From Fibrobacter sp. UWB16 (GTDB lineage: Bacteria > Fibrobacterota > Fibrobacteria > Fibrobacterales > Fibrobacteraceae): a DNA stretch of 64,000 nt. The position numbers and the translations under genes were made by a program. The stretch covers positions 868,001 to 932,000 of the forward strand of contig NZ_OCMS01000001.1 in assembly GCF_900215325.1 (NCBI RefSeq), written 5' to 3'. The notes under the pieces are model-generated. The model made no database searches. It had not been told where the DNA came from and was given only the letters and a program-made list of their open reading frames with translations. Shown one piece after another: positions 49,918 through 58,343 of this stretch. How positions within the stretch are numbered: the stretch's first letter is position 1; each line of letters starts with the position of its first letter.

Positions 49918-50550
49918 TTAGTGTAAGTCTCTTAGCAGTTCATCAAGCTGCTGTTCCACGTGCAATTTATCGCCATCGTTCATAACCGTGCGAATCCGCT
50001 TGCCCGGAAAAAGTTCCAGAGCACAGGCGCCACGCTGATTTTCAATACGGCGTTTAGCATCGCTTTCACTGAGTCCGCGATGTACCAAGCGTTCCAGGCG
50101 AGCACTTTCAGGCGCATCGACAATCCAGATTTCGTCAAGCATTTTTACAAGCTCGGGCGCACGCGAGAAAAGCGCAGCCTCCACGAATCGGCACTTGTCC
50201 GCGACACTCGTCAACTGCGAGGCACTTTCACTAGAAGAGTCAGCGGCCTCCCCTGAAAAAAATTCCGCCACGGCACGGTTTAAGTACGGGTAAACAATCT
50301 GCTCCAACTTCACGCGAGCATTAGCATCCGCAAAAACGCGGTCTGCAATCAGCGCGCTATTCACGCCCGTCGGCGTCAAGCATTCTTCGCCAAAGTACGC
50401 CACCATTTCAGCGCGCAGCCCCGCCGAATCGCGGTAAAGTTCATGCACTTTGCAATCGGCATCAAGCACCTGGAAATTACGCGCACGCAGCAAGGCCCCG
50501 ACAAAGGACTTGCCCGCACCTATCGAACCCGTAATTCCAATCTTCAGCAT
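49918..50550 (-). CDS. coaE: Dephospho-CoA kinase
   Basis: A 210-residue enzyme that phosphorylates dephospho-CoA in the last step of CoA synthesis. The P-loop IGITGSIGAGKSFVG (residues 4-18), the DAD motif FQVLDADCKVHELY near residue 30 and LVHRGLSESDAKRRIENQ near residue 155 are typical. The protein has a Ser/Ala-rich insertion near residue 100 (EAADSSSESASQLTSVADK) not usual for CoaE. The ATG at 50550 is close to the P-loop. In an operon with DUF3392 and next to the EamA transporter. Confidence 0.95.
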   Translation of the reverse strand: MLKIGITGSIGAGKSFVGALLRARNFQVLDADCKVHELYRDSAGLRAEMVAYFGEECLTPTGVNSALIADRVFADANARVKLEQIVYPYLNRAVAEFFSGEAADSSSESASQLTSVADKCRFVEAALFSRAPELVKMLDEIWIVDAPESARLERLVHRGLSESDAKRRIENQRGACALELFPGKRIRTVMNDGDKLHVEQQLDELLRDLH

Positions 50551-50578
50551 AACGCCACTACTCCGCGACCATTAAAAA

Positions 50579-51448
50579 TCAACGTCCGAGCGAAATCAAG
50601 CACAAGCCAATGACCACGCCCAACATTGCAAAAAACTTCGTCTTACTCTTGCGTTCCTTGAATATAAGAATTCCCGCCAAGAAGCTGATGAACACACTCG
50701 AACGACGCAGCACCGTAATGATCGAAATCAACGCATCCGAATCGCTCACCGCCAAAAAATAGCAACGGTCTGCAATAATCAACAGCGCCGCCACCGCCAA
50801 GAACGACCAACGGAACTGAAACGGAGTCGTCTTTTTACGCGTCGGGTACCACGTGAACAAAGTCGTCAAAAACTGCACCACGCACATGTAAATGCTGAAC
50901 CAGACCTGCACTGTCAACGGTTCAAAATTCATGCGCTGCAAAATCAGCTTATCGTAAATGCCGCTGCAAGCCGCCAAAATCGTTCCGAGGAGCATCGCCA
51001 CGACCCAGCCGTTGCTAAAGAAATGCCCCATTTCCTTGCGACCCGCAAGCGAGAGTCCGATGTACGAACAAACGCAAACCGCAATGCCGATCCACTGCAT
51101 CACCTGCGGACGCTCGCCGAGGAATCCGACTGCGATCATGATTGTAAACAAAGGCGCAAGCGCACGAATCGTCGTCGAAATGCTGAGCGGCATGTGCGCA
51201 ATCGCGCTGTACGTGAAAAGCCAGCTCCCGCCGACAATCACCGATTTGACCATCAAAAACAGGTGGTCATGCAAAGTCAGCGGCTCGCAATGCCCGGTCA
51301 AAAGCACCGGCAACATCAAAAGCGCATAAAAAACGCTGCAGAGCAAAAGTACCGGACGGACAGCGTTATCCTGAACCGATTTTTTCTTAGCCAAGTCGTA
51401 AAAGCCAAGAAAAACTGCCGAAGCAAAAGCCAATATTAACCATGACAT
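50579..51448 (-). CDS. EamA-family (DMT) transporter
   Basis: A 289-residue membrane protein with about ten helices in two similar EamA halves. The first has SWLFTYSAIAHMPLSISTTI (near residue 75) and the second the usual AVSDSDALISIITVLRRSSV then FISFLAGILIFKERKSKTKF near residue 235. DMT carriers export or import amino acids, nucleotide sugars or drugs; the substrate cannot be told. It is 28 bp upstream of coaE in the same direction. Confidence 0.85.
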   Translation of the reverse strand: MSWLILAFASAVFLGFYDLAKKKSVQDNAVRPVLLLCSVFYALLMLPVLLTGHCEPLTLHDHLFLMVKSVIVGGSWLFTYSAIAHMPLSISTTIRALAPLFTIMIAVGFLGERPQVMQWIGIAVCVCSYIGLSLAGRKEMGHFFSNGWVVAMLLGTILAACSGIYDKLILQRMNFEPLTVQVWFSIYMCVVQFLTTLFTWYPTRKKTTPFQFRWSFLAVAALLIIADRCYFLAVSDSDALISIITVLRRSSVFISFLAGILIFKERKSKTKFFAMLGVVIGLCLISLGR

Positions 51449-51534
51449 AACGCGCCAAATTTAAAAAATACCGCCCAATCTTTAAAGACTTTGCTATTAT
51501 TTAATAAGAAACCAATCATAAAGGGGACTCAAAA

Positions 51535-51984
51535 ATGAGCATTAAAAATAAAGCAGCTTCACTCATTGAAGAATTCAAGGCATTTGCCTTCAAGGGTAAC
51601 ATCGTCGACATGGCCATCGGTATCATCATCGGTGCCGCCTTCGGTAAAATCGTTAACTCCTTCGTGAACGACATCGTGATGCCGCTCGTCACCGCCATAA
51701 TCACCAAGTGCGGTGGCCAAGAAGCAGGTGAAGGCCTCAAGACTCTCGCATACAAGACCGCTGAAGGCGTGACCATTCCGTACGGCAACTTCGTTGGCGA
51801 AATCCTGAACTTCCTCATCGTCGCATTCGCCGTGTTCCTCATGATGAAGAAATTCCTCGGTTTCATGCAGAACATGCGCAAGAAGAAAGAAGCTGAAGCA
51901 GCCGCAGCTCCGGCAGCACCTCCGGCACCGAGCGCCGAAGAAAAGCTCCTCACCGAAATTCGCGACTTGCTCAAGAACAAGTAA
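51535..51984 (+). CDS. mscL: Large-conductance mechanosensitive channel
   Basis: A 149-residue channel that opens in response to membrane tension to prevent lysis on hypo-osmotic shock. [20 protein letters not shown] (near residue 15), [19 protein letters not shown] and [20 protein letters not shown] (TM2) are the MscL core. The C-terminus has an Ala/Pro stretch ([17 protein letters not shown]) and the terminal helix bundle [19 protein letters not shown] lies before the ATG. Confidence 0.97.
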   Translation: MSIKNKAASLIEEFKAFAFKGNIVDMAIGIIIGAAFGKIVNSFVNDIVMPLVTAIITKCGGQEAGEGLKTLAYKTAEGVTIPYGNFVGEILNFLIVAFAVFLMMKKFLGFMQNMRKKKEAEAAAAPAAPPAPSAEEKLLTEIRDLLKNK

Positions 51985-51988
51985 TATA

Positions 51989-52149
51989 GAGGGGGAAGCC
52001 TCCCCCTGATTGCAGCCTCGGCTGAATCCGAGTCTTCCATCACCCTCTCTAGCGGGGGCAACTGCGTAAGGCGAACAAAACAGGGCTGCTTGCAGACCTA
52101 CTTTTGAGCCTAGCAGTTGGGACTTTGTTCCCACCCCGCAACGCCCCGA
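51989..52149. repeat. Second copy of dispersed repeat family B
   Basis: GAGGGGGAAGCCTCCCCCTG, then CACCCTCTCTAGCGGGGGCAA and later CACCCCGCAACGCCCCGATG match the block at 31058-31132 in order, with extra sequence inserted between the last two parts. No reading frame is plausible. Confidence 0.6.
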
Positions 52150-52156
52150 TGCAAAA

Positions 52157-52183
52157 AACGCGCAAACCCTTGCGCGTTTTTTT
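52157..52183. terminator. Symmetrical terminator between mscL and recF
   Basis: AACGCGCA-AACCCT-TGCGCGTT with A-run before and T-run after. It closes mscL on the right and recF on the left. Confidence 0.8.
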
Positions 52184-52187
52184 GTAT

Positions 52188-52255
52188 TGTCATGCCCGCC
52201 TCCGAGCGGGCATCACCTTCTTGAAAGGAGATTCCCGCTTTCGCGGGAATGACAT
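52188..52255. repeat. Two REP-like palindromes in tandem
   Basis: TTGTCATGCCCGCCTCCGAG and CGGGCATC (52188-52214), then GAGATTCCCGCTTTCGCGGG and AATGACAT (52228-52255). They lie in opposite orientation, giving a larger REP pair directly after the recF stop codon. Confidence 0.8.
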
Positions 52256-52261
52256 AAAGAT

Positions 52262-53521
52262 TTAAATTTTCAACTCAAACATTGCATCTGCTTTAAACGG
52301 CAGATCTTCCGCCTGCGGCGTAGCAATTACAACCTGGCATTCCTTTTCGCGAATGAGCGAAGCGACTGCATCACGGCGGTTCACATCGAGTTCGGCAAAA
52401 ATATCGTCCAAAAGCAAAATCGGCTTTGTCAAGTAACGCGACGCCACATCGACTGCTGCAAAACGCATCGCAACCGCCGCCGAACGGCATTGCCCCTGCG
52501 ACCCGACAGAACGCATCTCGTAACCAGACGCACACAGAGCCAAGTCGTCACGGTGCGGCCCCGCCATTGTCATTCCCTGCAAGCGTTCCACAAATTCCAA
52601 ATCCGCGAGCTTTCGCGCAAACGCATTCCGCAGCATTTCCTCGCTTACCGCATCCGAGCCATCCGCCGCGTTCCCGGCGACATTCCCGGAACCGTCCGCA
52701 GAACATTCCGCGCACTCCCTGCGAGCAATTTCAACAACACCTTCAGCAGCACCCGTCGCGCCCGATGGAATTTCATCCATCATCTCATCCGACAGCGGGT
52801 CCGCCGCATCTAGCGCATCAAGCGACTTCAGAATCGAGCTCTTGTAAGCGCAAGTGATTTCATCCACCCCGCCCGAAAGCTTGCGATAGTACCGCGTAAT
52901 AATTTCCGAGACTTCTTTCGAGAGCGCAATTCGCGCCGCCCAAAGTTTGGCACCAAGATCTATCAGCTGTTGCGTTAGCACACGGAATAAGTCTTCGCCA
53001 CCGACCGCAGAGCCCTTCTGCTTAAATTCCTTAAGCCACTTGTTACGCTGTTGCAGCACGCGCTTGTAATTGCGCAACACCAAAGAATTTGCAGAAGAAC
53101 GGAAACAGAGAATTTCATCGAGCCAATGCCTGCGCACATCCGGTCCACCTCGCAAAAGCTCAATATCCGAAGGCTGCATAATCACCGCCGGGCACGTCCC
53201 GAAAAACGCAGTCGGAGACTTAAGCGATTCACCGTTTTCACGAACCTCGCTCCCGCGAGAAAACACGCGAAGCGCTCGCTTCCGCTCGCGCCCCTCATCT
53301 TCAAATTCACCGCGCAGAATCAGTTCGTTCTGCTTCCATGTAATCAGTTCACGCAAGTCACGCGACCGAAACGAGAATCCCTGCGCAAGCAAATAAATCG
53401 ACTCCAAAATCGTCGTCTTGCCGCAGCCATTCGGTCCGCAAATCACATTGATGTGAGCATCGAAGTTGCAGTCCATCGATTCTAGACTGCGTACCTTCGA
53501 AATGAACACTTTAGAGATCAA
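52262..53521 (-). CDS. recF: DNA replication/repair protein RecF
   Basis: A 419-residue ABC-type ATPase that binds ssDNA-dsDNA junctions with RecO/RecR. The Walker A GPNGCGKTTILESIYLLAQG is near residue 29. FFGTCPAVIMQPSDIELLRG and the Walker B ILLLDDIFAELDVNRR (near residue 372) are intact, with the ABC signature near SQGQCRS. About 60 residues (roughly 240-300, Ala/Gly/Glu-rich with RRECAECSADG) are inserted in the coiled-coil region, explaining the length above the usual 360. The start codon is TTG at 53521, overlapping the stop of the upstream gene (TTGA). Confidence 0.93.
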   Translation of the reverse strand: MISKVFISKVRSLESMDCNFDAHINVICGPNGCGKTTILESIYLLAQGFSFRSRDLRELITWKQNELILRGEFEDEGRERKRALRVFSRGSEVRENGESLKSPTAFFGTCPAVIMQPSDIELLRGGPDVRRHWLDEILCFRSSANSLVLRNYKRVLQQRNKWLKEFKQKGSAVGGEDLFRVLTQQLIDLGAKLWAARIALSKEVSEIITRYYRKLSGGVDEITCAYKSSILKSLDALDAADPLSDEMMDEIPSGATGAAEGVVEIARRECAECSADGSGNVAGNAADGSDAVSEEMLRNAFARKLADLEFVERLQGMTMAGPHRDDLALCASGYEMRSVGSQGQCRSAAVAMRFAAVDVASRYLTKPILLLDDIFAELDVNRRDAVASLIREKECQVVIATPQAEDLPFKADAMFELKI

Positions 53522-54567
53522 GGAATGTATCCCCGCAAGCCAAGCGTAAACGGAGTCCAGATGCCAGCACGAGATTCATAAAGGAACGCATAGTTCACTT
53601 CAATCGGGAACCTCTTACGCCCAATGCGAATATCAAACTTGTAACCCGCACCAAACATCCAATCCAAATCGTCCATACCAATGCGAAGCGTACCATTCGG
53701 GATGATTTCGCAATCAAAGCCCACGCGGCCAGTCCAAACATGGAGCTGCGGGTCAAAAGCCAAGAGCGTATCAGCCACCTGATAGTCAATCGCTTCCATC
53801 CAGGCGCCCACATTCTTTCCTAGCAACTTTGTACGGTAGCCAATCCCAATCTGCAACACCTTCGGGCGAACGCCTTCGGTCGATGCAAGCGAATTATCCT
53901 TGCTCGGATTCTTCGTCCACTTTGCAGACAAGTTTTCGCTAAAGCTTAAATTGCGGATAATGACAGAAGACGACCACTTTTCATTCCACTGGCGAAACCA
54001 GCTCAAGTTGATCGTCACCGGGCTGCGGAAAGAATCTTCCATTTCAATTCCATCGAAATACTGCGCCACATCCAAATTATCATAGCTCATCGAAAGCGAA
54101 AGCCCGAATGCATCCTGACGAGTCGCACGGAACGCAAAGCCAAGATAGAACATCGAGAAAAACGGAGACGCAGAACCCAGCGTCTTATCGTCATCGTCAA
54201 TCACCTTGAAATCCGTATCACCGCGATAGAGCATGGCAAAGCCAACACCCATGCGCTTCCCGACCTTGCCTTCAACACCCACGGCACCACCAATACGGTC
54301 CAAGTCGCGTTTTTCAAAGTTCACCGTATAGCCAATATTTTCACGGAAACCAAGCAATGCCGGGTTCCAGTAAGCACCAGGCATAGAAGCCGTATCGGCC
54401 GAGCCCGTATTACCGCGTCCAAGTTCACGGACGCCGGCCCCCATACGTTCCACAAAGCCGTCAAAGCCACCAAGTTCGGATTTTTTCGTAAAGCCGATAG
54501 CCATAGCAGAGGAGGCAAAAGCACCAACCGCCAAGGCGGCAACAACAAGATTCTTAAACTTAATCAT
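53518..54567 (-). CDS. PorV/UPF0164-like outer-membrane beta-barrel protein
   Basis: A 349-residue exported protein. The signal MIKFKNLVVAALAVGAFASS ends at AMA. The mature N-terminus VRELGRGNTGSADTASMPGA and YWNPALLGF match the PorV/PorQ/UPF0164 start (GRG/GMGGA...YWNPA), and the rest alternates hydrophobic strands ending FTLGLRGYIP, as in a membrane barrel. PorV proteins hold secreted substrates of the type IX system. The ATG overlaps the upstream stop by 4 bp (ATGA). Third gene of the operon lolA - propeller - this - recF. Confidence 0.82.
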   Translation of the reverse strand: MIKFKNLVVAALAVGAFASSAMAIGFTKKSELGGFDGFVERMGAGVRELGRGNTGSADTASMPGAYWNPALLGFRENIGYTVNFEKRDLDRIGGAVGVEGKVGKRMGVGFAMLYRGDTDFKVIDDDDKTLGSASPFFSMFYLGFAFRATRQDAFGLSLSMSYDNLDVAQYFDGIEMEDSFRSPVTINLSWFRQWNEKWSSSVIIRNLSFSENLSAKWTKNPSKDNSLASTEGVRPKVLQIGIGYRTKLLGKNVGAWMEAIDYQVADTLLAFDPQLHVWTGRVGFDCEIIPNGTLRIGMDDLDWMFGAGYKFDIRIGRKRFPIEVNYAFLYESRAGIWTPFTLGLRGYIP

Positions 54568-56195
54568 CTGAAGTTACCTCCGAGCGTCATAGTCTTGCCC
54601 CAGCCAATGTGACCGTGATTATCCTTTACCCTGATATAGTAGACACCCATCGTGCAATCCTTGCCGTGGTCATCTCGACCATCCCAAAAATCTTCTTTCG
54701 GATTCGTGCTACGCAAAGCATCCGCATTGCGCACTGCATTTTTCACAATCGTTCGGACCTTGCGCATGTCGTAACTGAAAACTTCAATCGTGATTTTAGA
54801 TTCACGACCAACCTTGTACGAAACAAGCGCTTCGTCGCCTGGCGTAATCACGGAAGGCACCATGCGAATGGAACCCAAGTTGTTATCAAGCTTTGCGCGG
54901 TTCAAAATCACATTCCACGTAGCGCCCGAGTCTGCCGAAACAGAAATTCCATTTCCATAAGTCGCAATGGCAAGCCCCATCCGCTTTTTCGAAAGAGGGA
55001 ACGCACACATAGACTTGATAACGAACCTACGGTCTGTCGCACCAGTTTCATAGCCATACAGCCACTGGTTCTTTCCGTCATCATCTTGTTCCCAGGCCTT
55101 AACACCAAGAGAATCAAGCTTAAGATAGCCACTAGCCGAGCCACCCGCCGTACGGACAAGGACAAACGCCTTATTCCCGATAAAAGCGACATCGCCCACC
55201 GTGTAATCGGCTTCATCATAAATGTCCTTTTTCAGGACCTTGCCAGCCGTATCCAAGAAATCCACCTTGACAAAGTCTTTGGACTTTTCGCCATAGATGC
55301 GCCAAAGCCCGCCTACGACATTCTTTTTATCCTTATAGTTCGTCTCGGCAATAATCTGAAGCGGATTTCCGCCCATCCAAAGCCCAGTCACACGGGAATC
55401 CTTGAGATTTTTCGAAACATTCTTGAGACCGCTCGAAGACTTGACCCAAATTCCCTGAGCCGTTGCAAGCCAAAGATCGCCTGTTTCAGGGTGCAAGCGC
55501 ACATCATAAACATCCAGGTACTTTGTCGAATCCAGAACGGTACTACCTTTGAGCTGTTCGAGCTCTTCTTTTTCTACATTCAAGACAAACGTCGTATCTT
55601 TCGAGCCCTTATTGCTCGAAACGTCATGGACCATCAAGCCCAAAGCACCGCGGGCAAGCCACAAGCGTTTTCCCGTTGAATCGTAAGCAAATCCGCTCAC
55701 CGTATATTTCATCGGGTCCTTAAAATCTTCGACATTCGAAGGAACTTCAATGGCATATTCATTAATCGTCTTCGGATCAAGAATCGAGAAAAATCCAGCC
55801 GGCTGCAAGTAACGGTCATCGTCGTCCATTGCAAACATCGGAAGCACAAGGCCAAGTTTAGAACCCGTATAAACAGCGGGGATGCGCCTGCGTTCTGCAA
55901 ATTCGTCACTGTCGAACAGGAACCCATTATGCACCGCCGTCAACGTATCCGAAACAGCTTCCTTTTCCGTAGATTCGAGCGACACGGAGCCCTTGTCAGG
56001 CACATTGAACGTCAACAACGTAACGCCGCTGTAGCTACCATTTCGGGAAAAAGCCCACAACGAGCCTTCGGCACCAGCAGGAGCAACCGCAAACACATTG
56101 TTACTGAACAATGTTTCGGCGGCAATGGCATTACCGCACAAAGCACCCCCGACAAGGAGGCCAGCAACGATACTCTTTATATTGCCAAACTTCAC
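54564..56195 (-). CDS. Secreted beta-propeller protein with C-terminal FlgD-like Ig domain
   Basis: A 543-residue exported protein with a signal peptide (MKFGNIKSIVAGLLVGGALC to AIA). The middle 400 residues carry propeller-like repeats such as LDVYDVRLHPETGDLWLATA and GLWMGGNPLQI. The last 90 residues (VPSVITPGDEALVSYKVGRE then FDMRKVR-type, WDGRDDHGKDCTMGVYYIRV) are a FlgD-like Ig domain common at the C-termini of type IX-secreted proteins. The start is GTG at 56195, with GAGG upstream inside the end of lolA. It precedes the PorV-like gene with 4-bp overlap, so the two proteins probably work together. Confidence 0.8.
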   Translation of the reverse strand: MKFGNIKSIVAGLLVGGALCGNAIAAETLFSNNVFAVAPAGAEGSLWAFSRNGSYSGVTLLTFNVPDKGSVSLESTEKEAVSDTLTAVHNGFLFDSDEFAERRRIPAVYTGSKLGLVLPMFAMDDDDRYLQPAGFFSILDPKTINEYAIEVPSNVEDFKDPMKYTVSGFAYDSTGKRLWLARGALGLMVHDVSSNKGSKDTTFVLNVEKEELEQLKGSTVLDSTKYLDVYDVRLHPETGDLWLATAQGIWVKSSSGLKNVSKNLKDSRVTGLWMGGNPLQIIAETNYKDKKNVVGGLWRIYGEKSKDFVKVDFLDTAGKVLKKDIYDEADYTVGDVAFIGNKAFVLVRTAGGSASGYLKLDSLGVKAWEQDDDGKNQWLYGYETGATDRRFVIKSMCAFPLSKKRMGLAIATYGNGISVSADSGATWNVILNRAKLDNNLGSIRMVPSVITPGDEALVSYKVGRESKITIEVFSYDMRKVRTIVKNAVRNADALRSTNPKEDFWDGRDDHGKDCTMGVYYIRVKDNHGHIGWGKTMTLGGNFR

Positions 56196-56198
56196 AAG

Positions 56199-56831
56199 CT
56201 ACCTCATATCGATTTCATCAACACCTGCGACAGGCTTGTACTTGAAATCGTCGTTAGAAATTTTCTTGATGACCTTGATATCCAAAATTCCGTACCATGT
56301 ACTGTTCCCCGCCGGATCTTCCGTAAAAAGCCGTACCGGAGAATAGTCCTTCTTGGAAAGCCAGACTTCCATCTTGGTAAACTGTCCCGCATATTTCGCC
56401 GGATCAAGTTTCAGCACCCAGAGTTCTTGCCCTGCAAATTTTGCCTCGCCCATCGAAAGCGCCTTGCAGTTCAGGTACTTGAACAAAAGTTCTGAAGGAT
56501 GGAGCGCACTCGACAAGTCTTCCACAGCCTTGATGAGGACCTGTTTCTGTTCCACATTCCACTGCCAAAGGCTCTCGCCATCGCTATAGAACTTTATGCC
56601 CAATAGGTCCAGCTTGAACTTATCCCCTTCGGCCACAACGAGACTTCCCGATTGCGTATTGATATCCGGAGAATCAGCCTGATAAACCTGAGCCCTAAAA
56701 TTAAGGCTCCATGCCTTGCCCGACTTAAACCAGGATTTGGACTTGTCCAAGACCTGCTCTGCAGTCAACGCGAAAACACCTTGCACCAAGGCAAGCAACA
56801 AAAAAACAAGATAACGGGAGGAGAATTTCAT
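56199..56831 (-). CDS. lolA: LolA-like outer-membrane lipoprotein carrier
   Basis: A 210-residue periplasmic protein with the signal MKFSSRYLVFLLLALVQGVF. The mature sequence fits the LolA/LolB-type half-barrel: LTAEQVLDKSKSWFKSGKAW, LNFRAQVYQ, DKFKLDLLGIKFYSDGESLW and KMEVWLSKKDYSPVRLFTED. It should carry lipoproteins from the inner membrane to the outer membrane, needed for the many lipoproteins in this window. The start is the ATG at 56831 with AAGGTG; the in-frame ATG at 56891 would place charged residues before the signal. First gene of the four-gene leftward operon that ends in recF. Confidence 0.8.
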   Translation of the reverse strand: MKFSSRYLVFLLLALVQGVFALTAEQVLDKSKSWFKSGKAWSLNFRAQVYQADSPDINTQSGSLVVAEGDKFKLDLLGIKFYSDGESLWQWNVEQKQVLIKAVEDLSSALHPSELLFKYLNCKALSMGEAKFAGQELWVLKLDPAKYAGQFTKMEVWLSKKDYSPVRLFTEDPAGNSTWYGILDIKVIKKISNDDFKYKPVAGVDEIDMR

Positions 56832-56994
56832 ATTCACCTTTATTAAAGACTCCTTCAAATTTACAAAACTGAATCTTTCTGGACTTTGCATATTCGTATA
56901 TTTTGGGGTATATGGAACAAAACATTGGTTTCACAGCCAAGATATTTCTATCTTTTGCACGTAAAAATCAATAAATCTTTTTTGGAAGGATTGT

Positions 56995-58119
56995 ATGCGT
57001 AAACTCATTTTGCCGATTGCCCTCGCCGCTACCGGTTTTGCCGCGGCCGCCGATGTCGAAATTCACGGAAATGTCGATTTCGACTTCGCTAGTTATTTCG
57101 ACAGGGATTTTGACCCCACCAACGCCGCAAACCAGGACATCGACTTGTCCGTCAAGGCTAATCTCGACGAAAACGTTTCCGTGACCGTATTCACGAACAC
57201 CAAGAGCAATATTACGAACTCCGACCAGGCCGCAGAAATCCGCCATGGCCTCGCCCGTTCGACCGCCATCAATAGCGACGCAGACCGCTACACCGCATTC
57301 AACTTTGACGGCGTAGAACTCCGCTGGACTCCGTTCCAGGACGTAAGCTTCATCTTCGGTGACTTGACTTACAACGCAGGTACTTTCAATTACTACTTCT
57401 GGCGTGATGCAGGCCGCTACGCCGTGATTTCCCGTGACCAGAGCATTCGCGGTTTCGGTGTCGAAGTTGGCAACAACAAGTTCGGCGACGGCAAGTTCTA
57501 CATTGGCGCCACGGACGACAGCAAGAGCGCAGTTGCCGTGTTCGGCAGCTACGGCCTTAAGCTTTTGAATCGCCCGGACGAACACTTGACCATCACCCCG
57601 AGCGTAGACTGGGTATTCGGTTCCGAAGTCGGTCGTGGTTACACCTATTTCTTCGGCACAGAACTTGACTACTCCAAGAGCCTCGAAGTCCTCAACTACA
57701 GCATCTATGCCGTCTACGGCCTCCACCCGTACAAGGGCAATGCCGTTCACTCCTTCCTCCTCGAACCGAGCTTGAACTACGGCATTTTCAACTTGGGACT
57801 TAACTACTTCTACGCAATCACTAACAAGGATTACGAAGCCGCCCCGCAGATGTTCACCGAAGACCAAATGCTCTTCGCCATCGAACCGAGCTTCAACATC
57901 ACAAAGAAGTTCACTCTCGGCTTGAGCTTCGAATACCACGATCCGGATTCCGAAATCAAGAAAGACGAATTCAAGTTCCTCGGCATGAACTTCTACGTCT
58001 ACCCGACACTCAACACGAATGTGGTCTTCTGGTTCGGCTACAACTTCAGCAAGGACAAGAACCCGGTCGTCGGCAAATCCAAGTTCGCCCTCGGCATGAG
58101 TGCCCACGCAGACTTCTAA
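56995..58119 (+). CDS. Porin-like outer-membrane beta-barrel protein
   Basis: A 374-residue exported protein with signal MRKLILPIALAATGFAAAAD. The mature part opens VEIHGNVDFDFASYFDRDFD and alternates aromatic strands, such as FGDLTYNAGTFNYYFWRDAG, to FALGMSAHADF at the C-terminus with its final Phe, as in outer-membrane barrels. The family is not named; similar proteins in Fibrobacter are annotated as porin-like. GGAAGG precedes the ATG. Codon bias is strong, hinting at high abundance. It is divergent from lolA, sharing a 160-bp promoter region. Confidence 0.82.
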   Translation: MRKLILPIALAATGFAAAADVEIHGNVDFDFASYFDRDFDPTNAANQDIDLSVKANLDENVSVTVFTNTKSNITNSDQAAEIRHGLARSTAINSDADRYTAFNFDGVELRWTPFQDVSFIFGDLTYNAGTFNYYFWRDAGRYAVISRDQSIRGFGVEVGNNKFGDGKFYIGATDDSKSAVAVFGSYGLKLLNRPDEHLTITPSVDWVFGSEVGRGYTYFFGTELDYSKSLEVLNYSIYAVYGLHPYKGNAVHSFLLEPSLNYGIFNLGLNYFYAITNKDYEAAPQMFTEDQMLFAIEPSFNITKKFTLGLSFEYHDPDSEIKKDEFKFLGMNFYVYPTLNTNVVFWFGYNFSKDKNPVVGKSKFALGMSAHADF

Positions 58120-58122
58120 CAT

Positions 58123-58150
58123 TTGTCATGCCCGTCTCCGAGCGGGCATC
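58123..58150. repeat. REP-like palindrome
   Basis: TTTGTCATGCCCGTCTCCGA and GCGGGCATC, directly after the porin stop. Confidence 0.8.
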
Positions 58151-58172
58151 GCCCTCTTGAAAACGTTTTAGC

Positions 58173-58199
58173 TCCCCGGTAAACGCCGGGGATTTTTTT
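58173..58199 (+). terminator. Intrinsic terminator after the porin gene
   Basis: CCCCGG-TAAACG-CCGGGG followed by ATTTTTTTG. Confidence 0.85.
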
Positions 58200-58282
58200 G
58201 TATGGCGAGACTTTACTGGACCTTTCGCCCCTAACGGGTCTCAAGGTGACGGAGGCAGCGCAAACAATCTTACCGCACGCAC

Positions 58283-58312
58283 AAAAAAAGACCCGCCGCG
58301 CATCCGCGGCGA
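58283..58312 (-). terminator. Leftward terminator of the 58.3-kb lipoprotein gene
   Basis: CGCCGCG-CATC-CGCGGCG next to an A7 run, giving a U-run in the leftward RNA. Confidence 0.8.
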
Positions 58313-58343
58313 GCCTTAAACAGTCTTTAAATTCCGTTACGAA

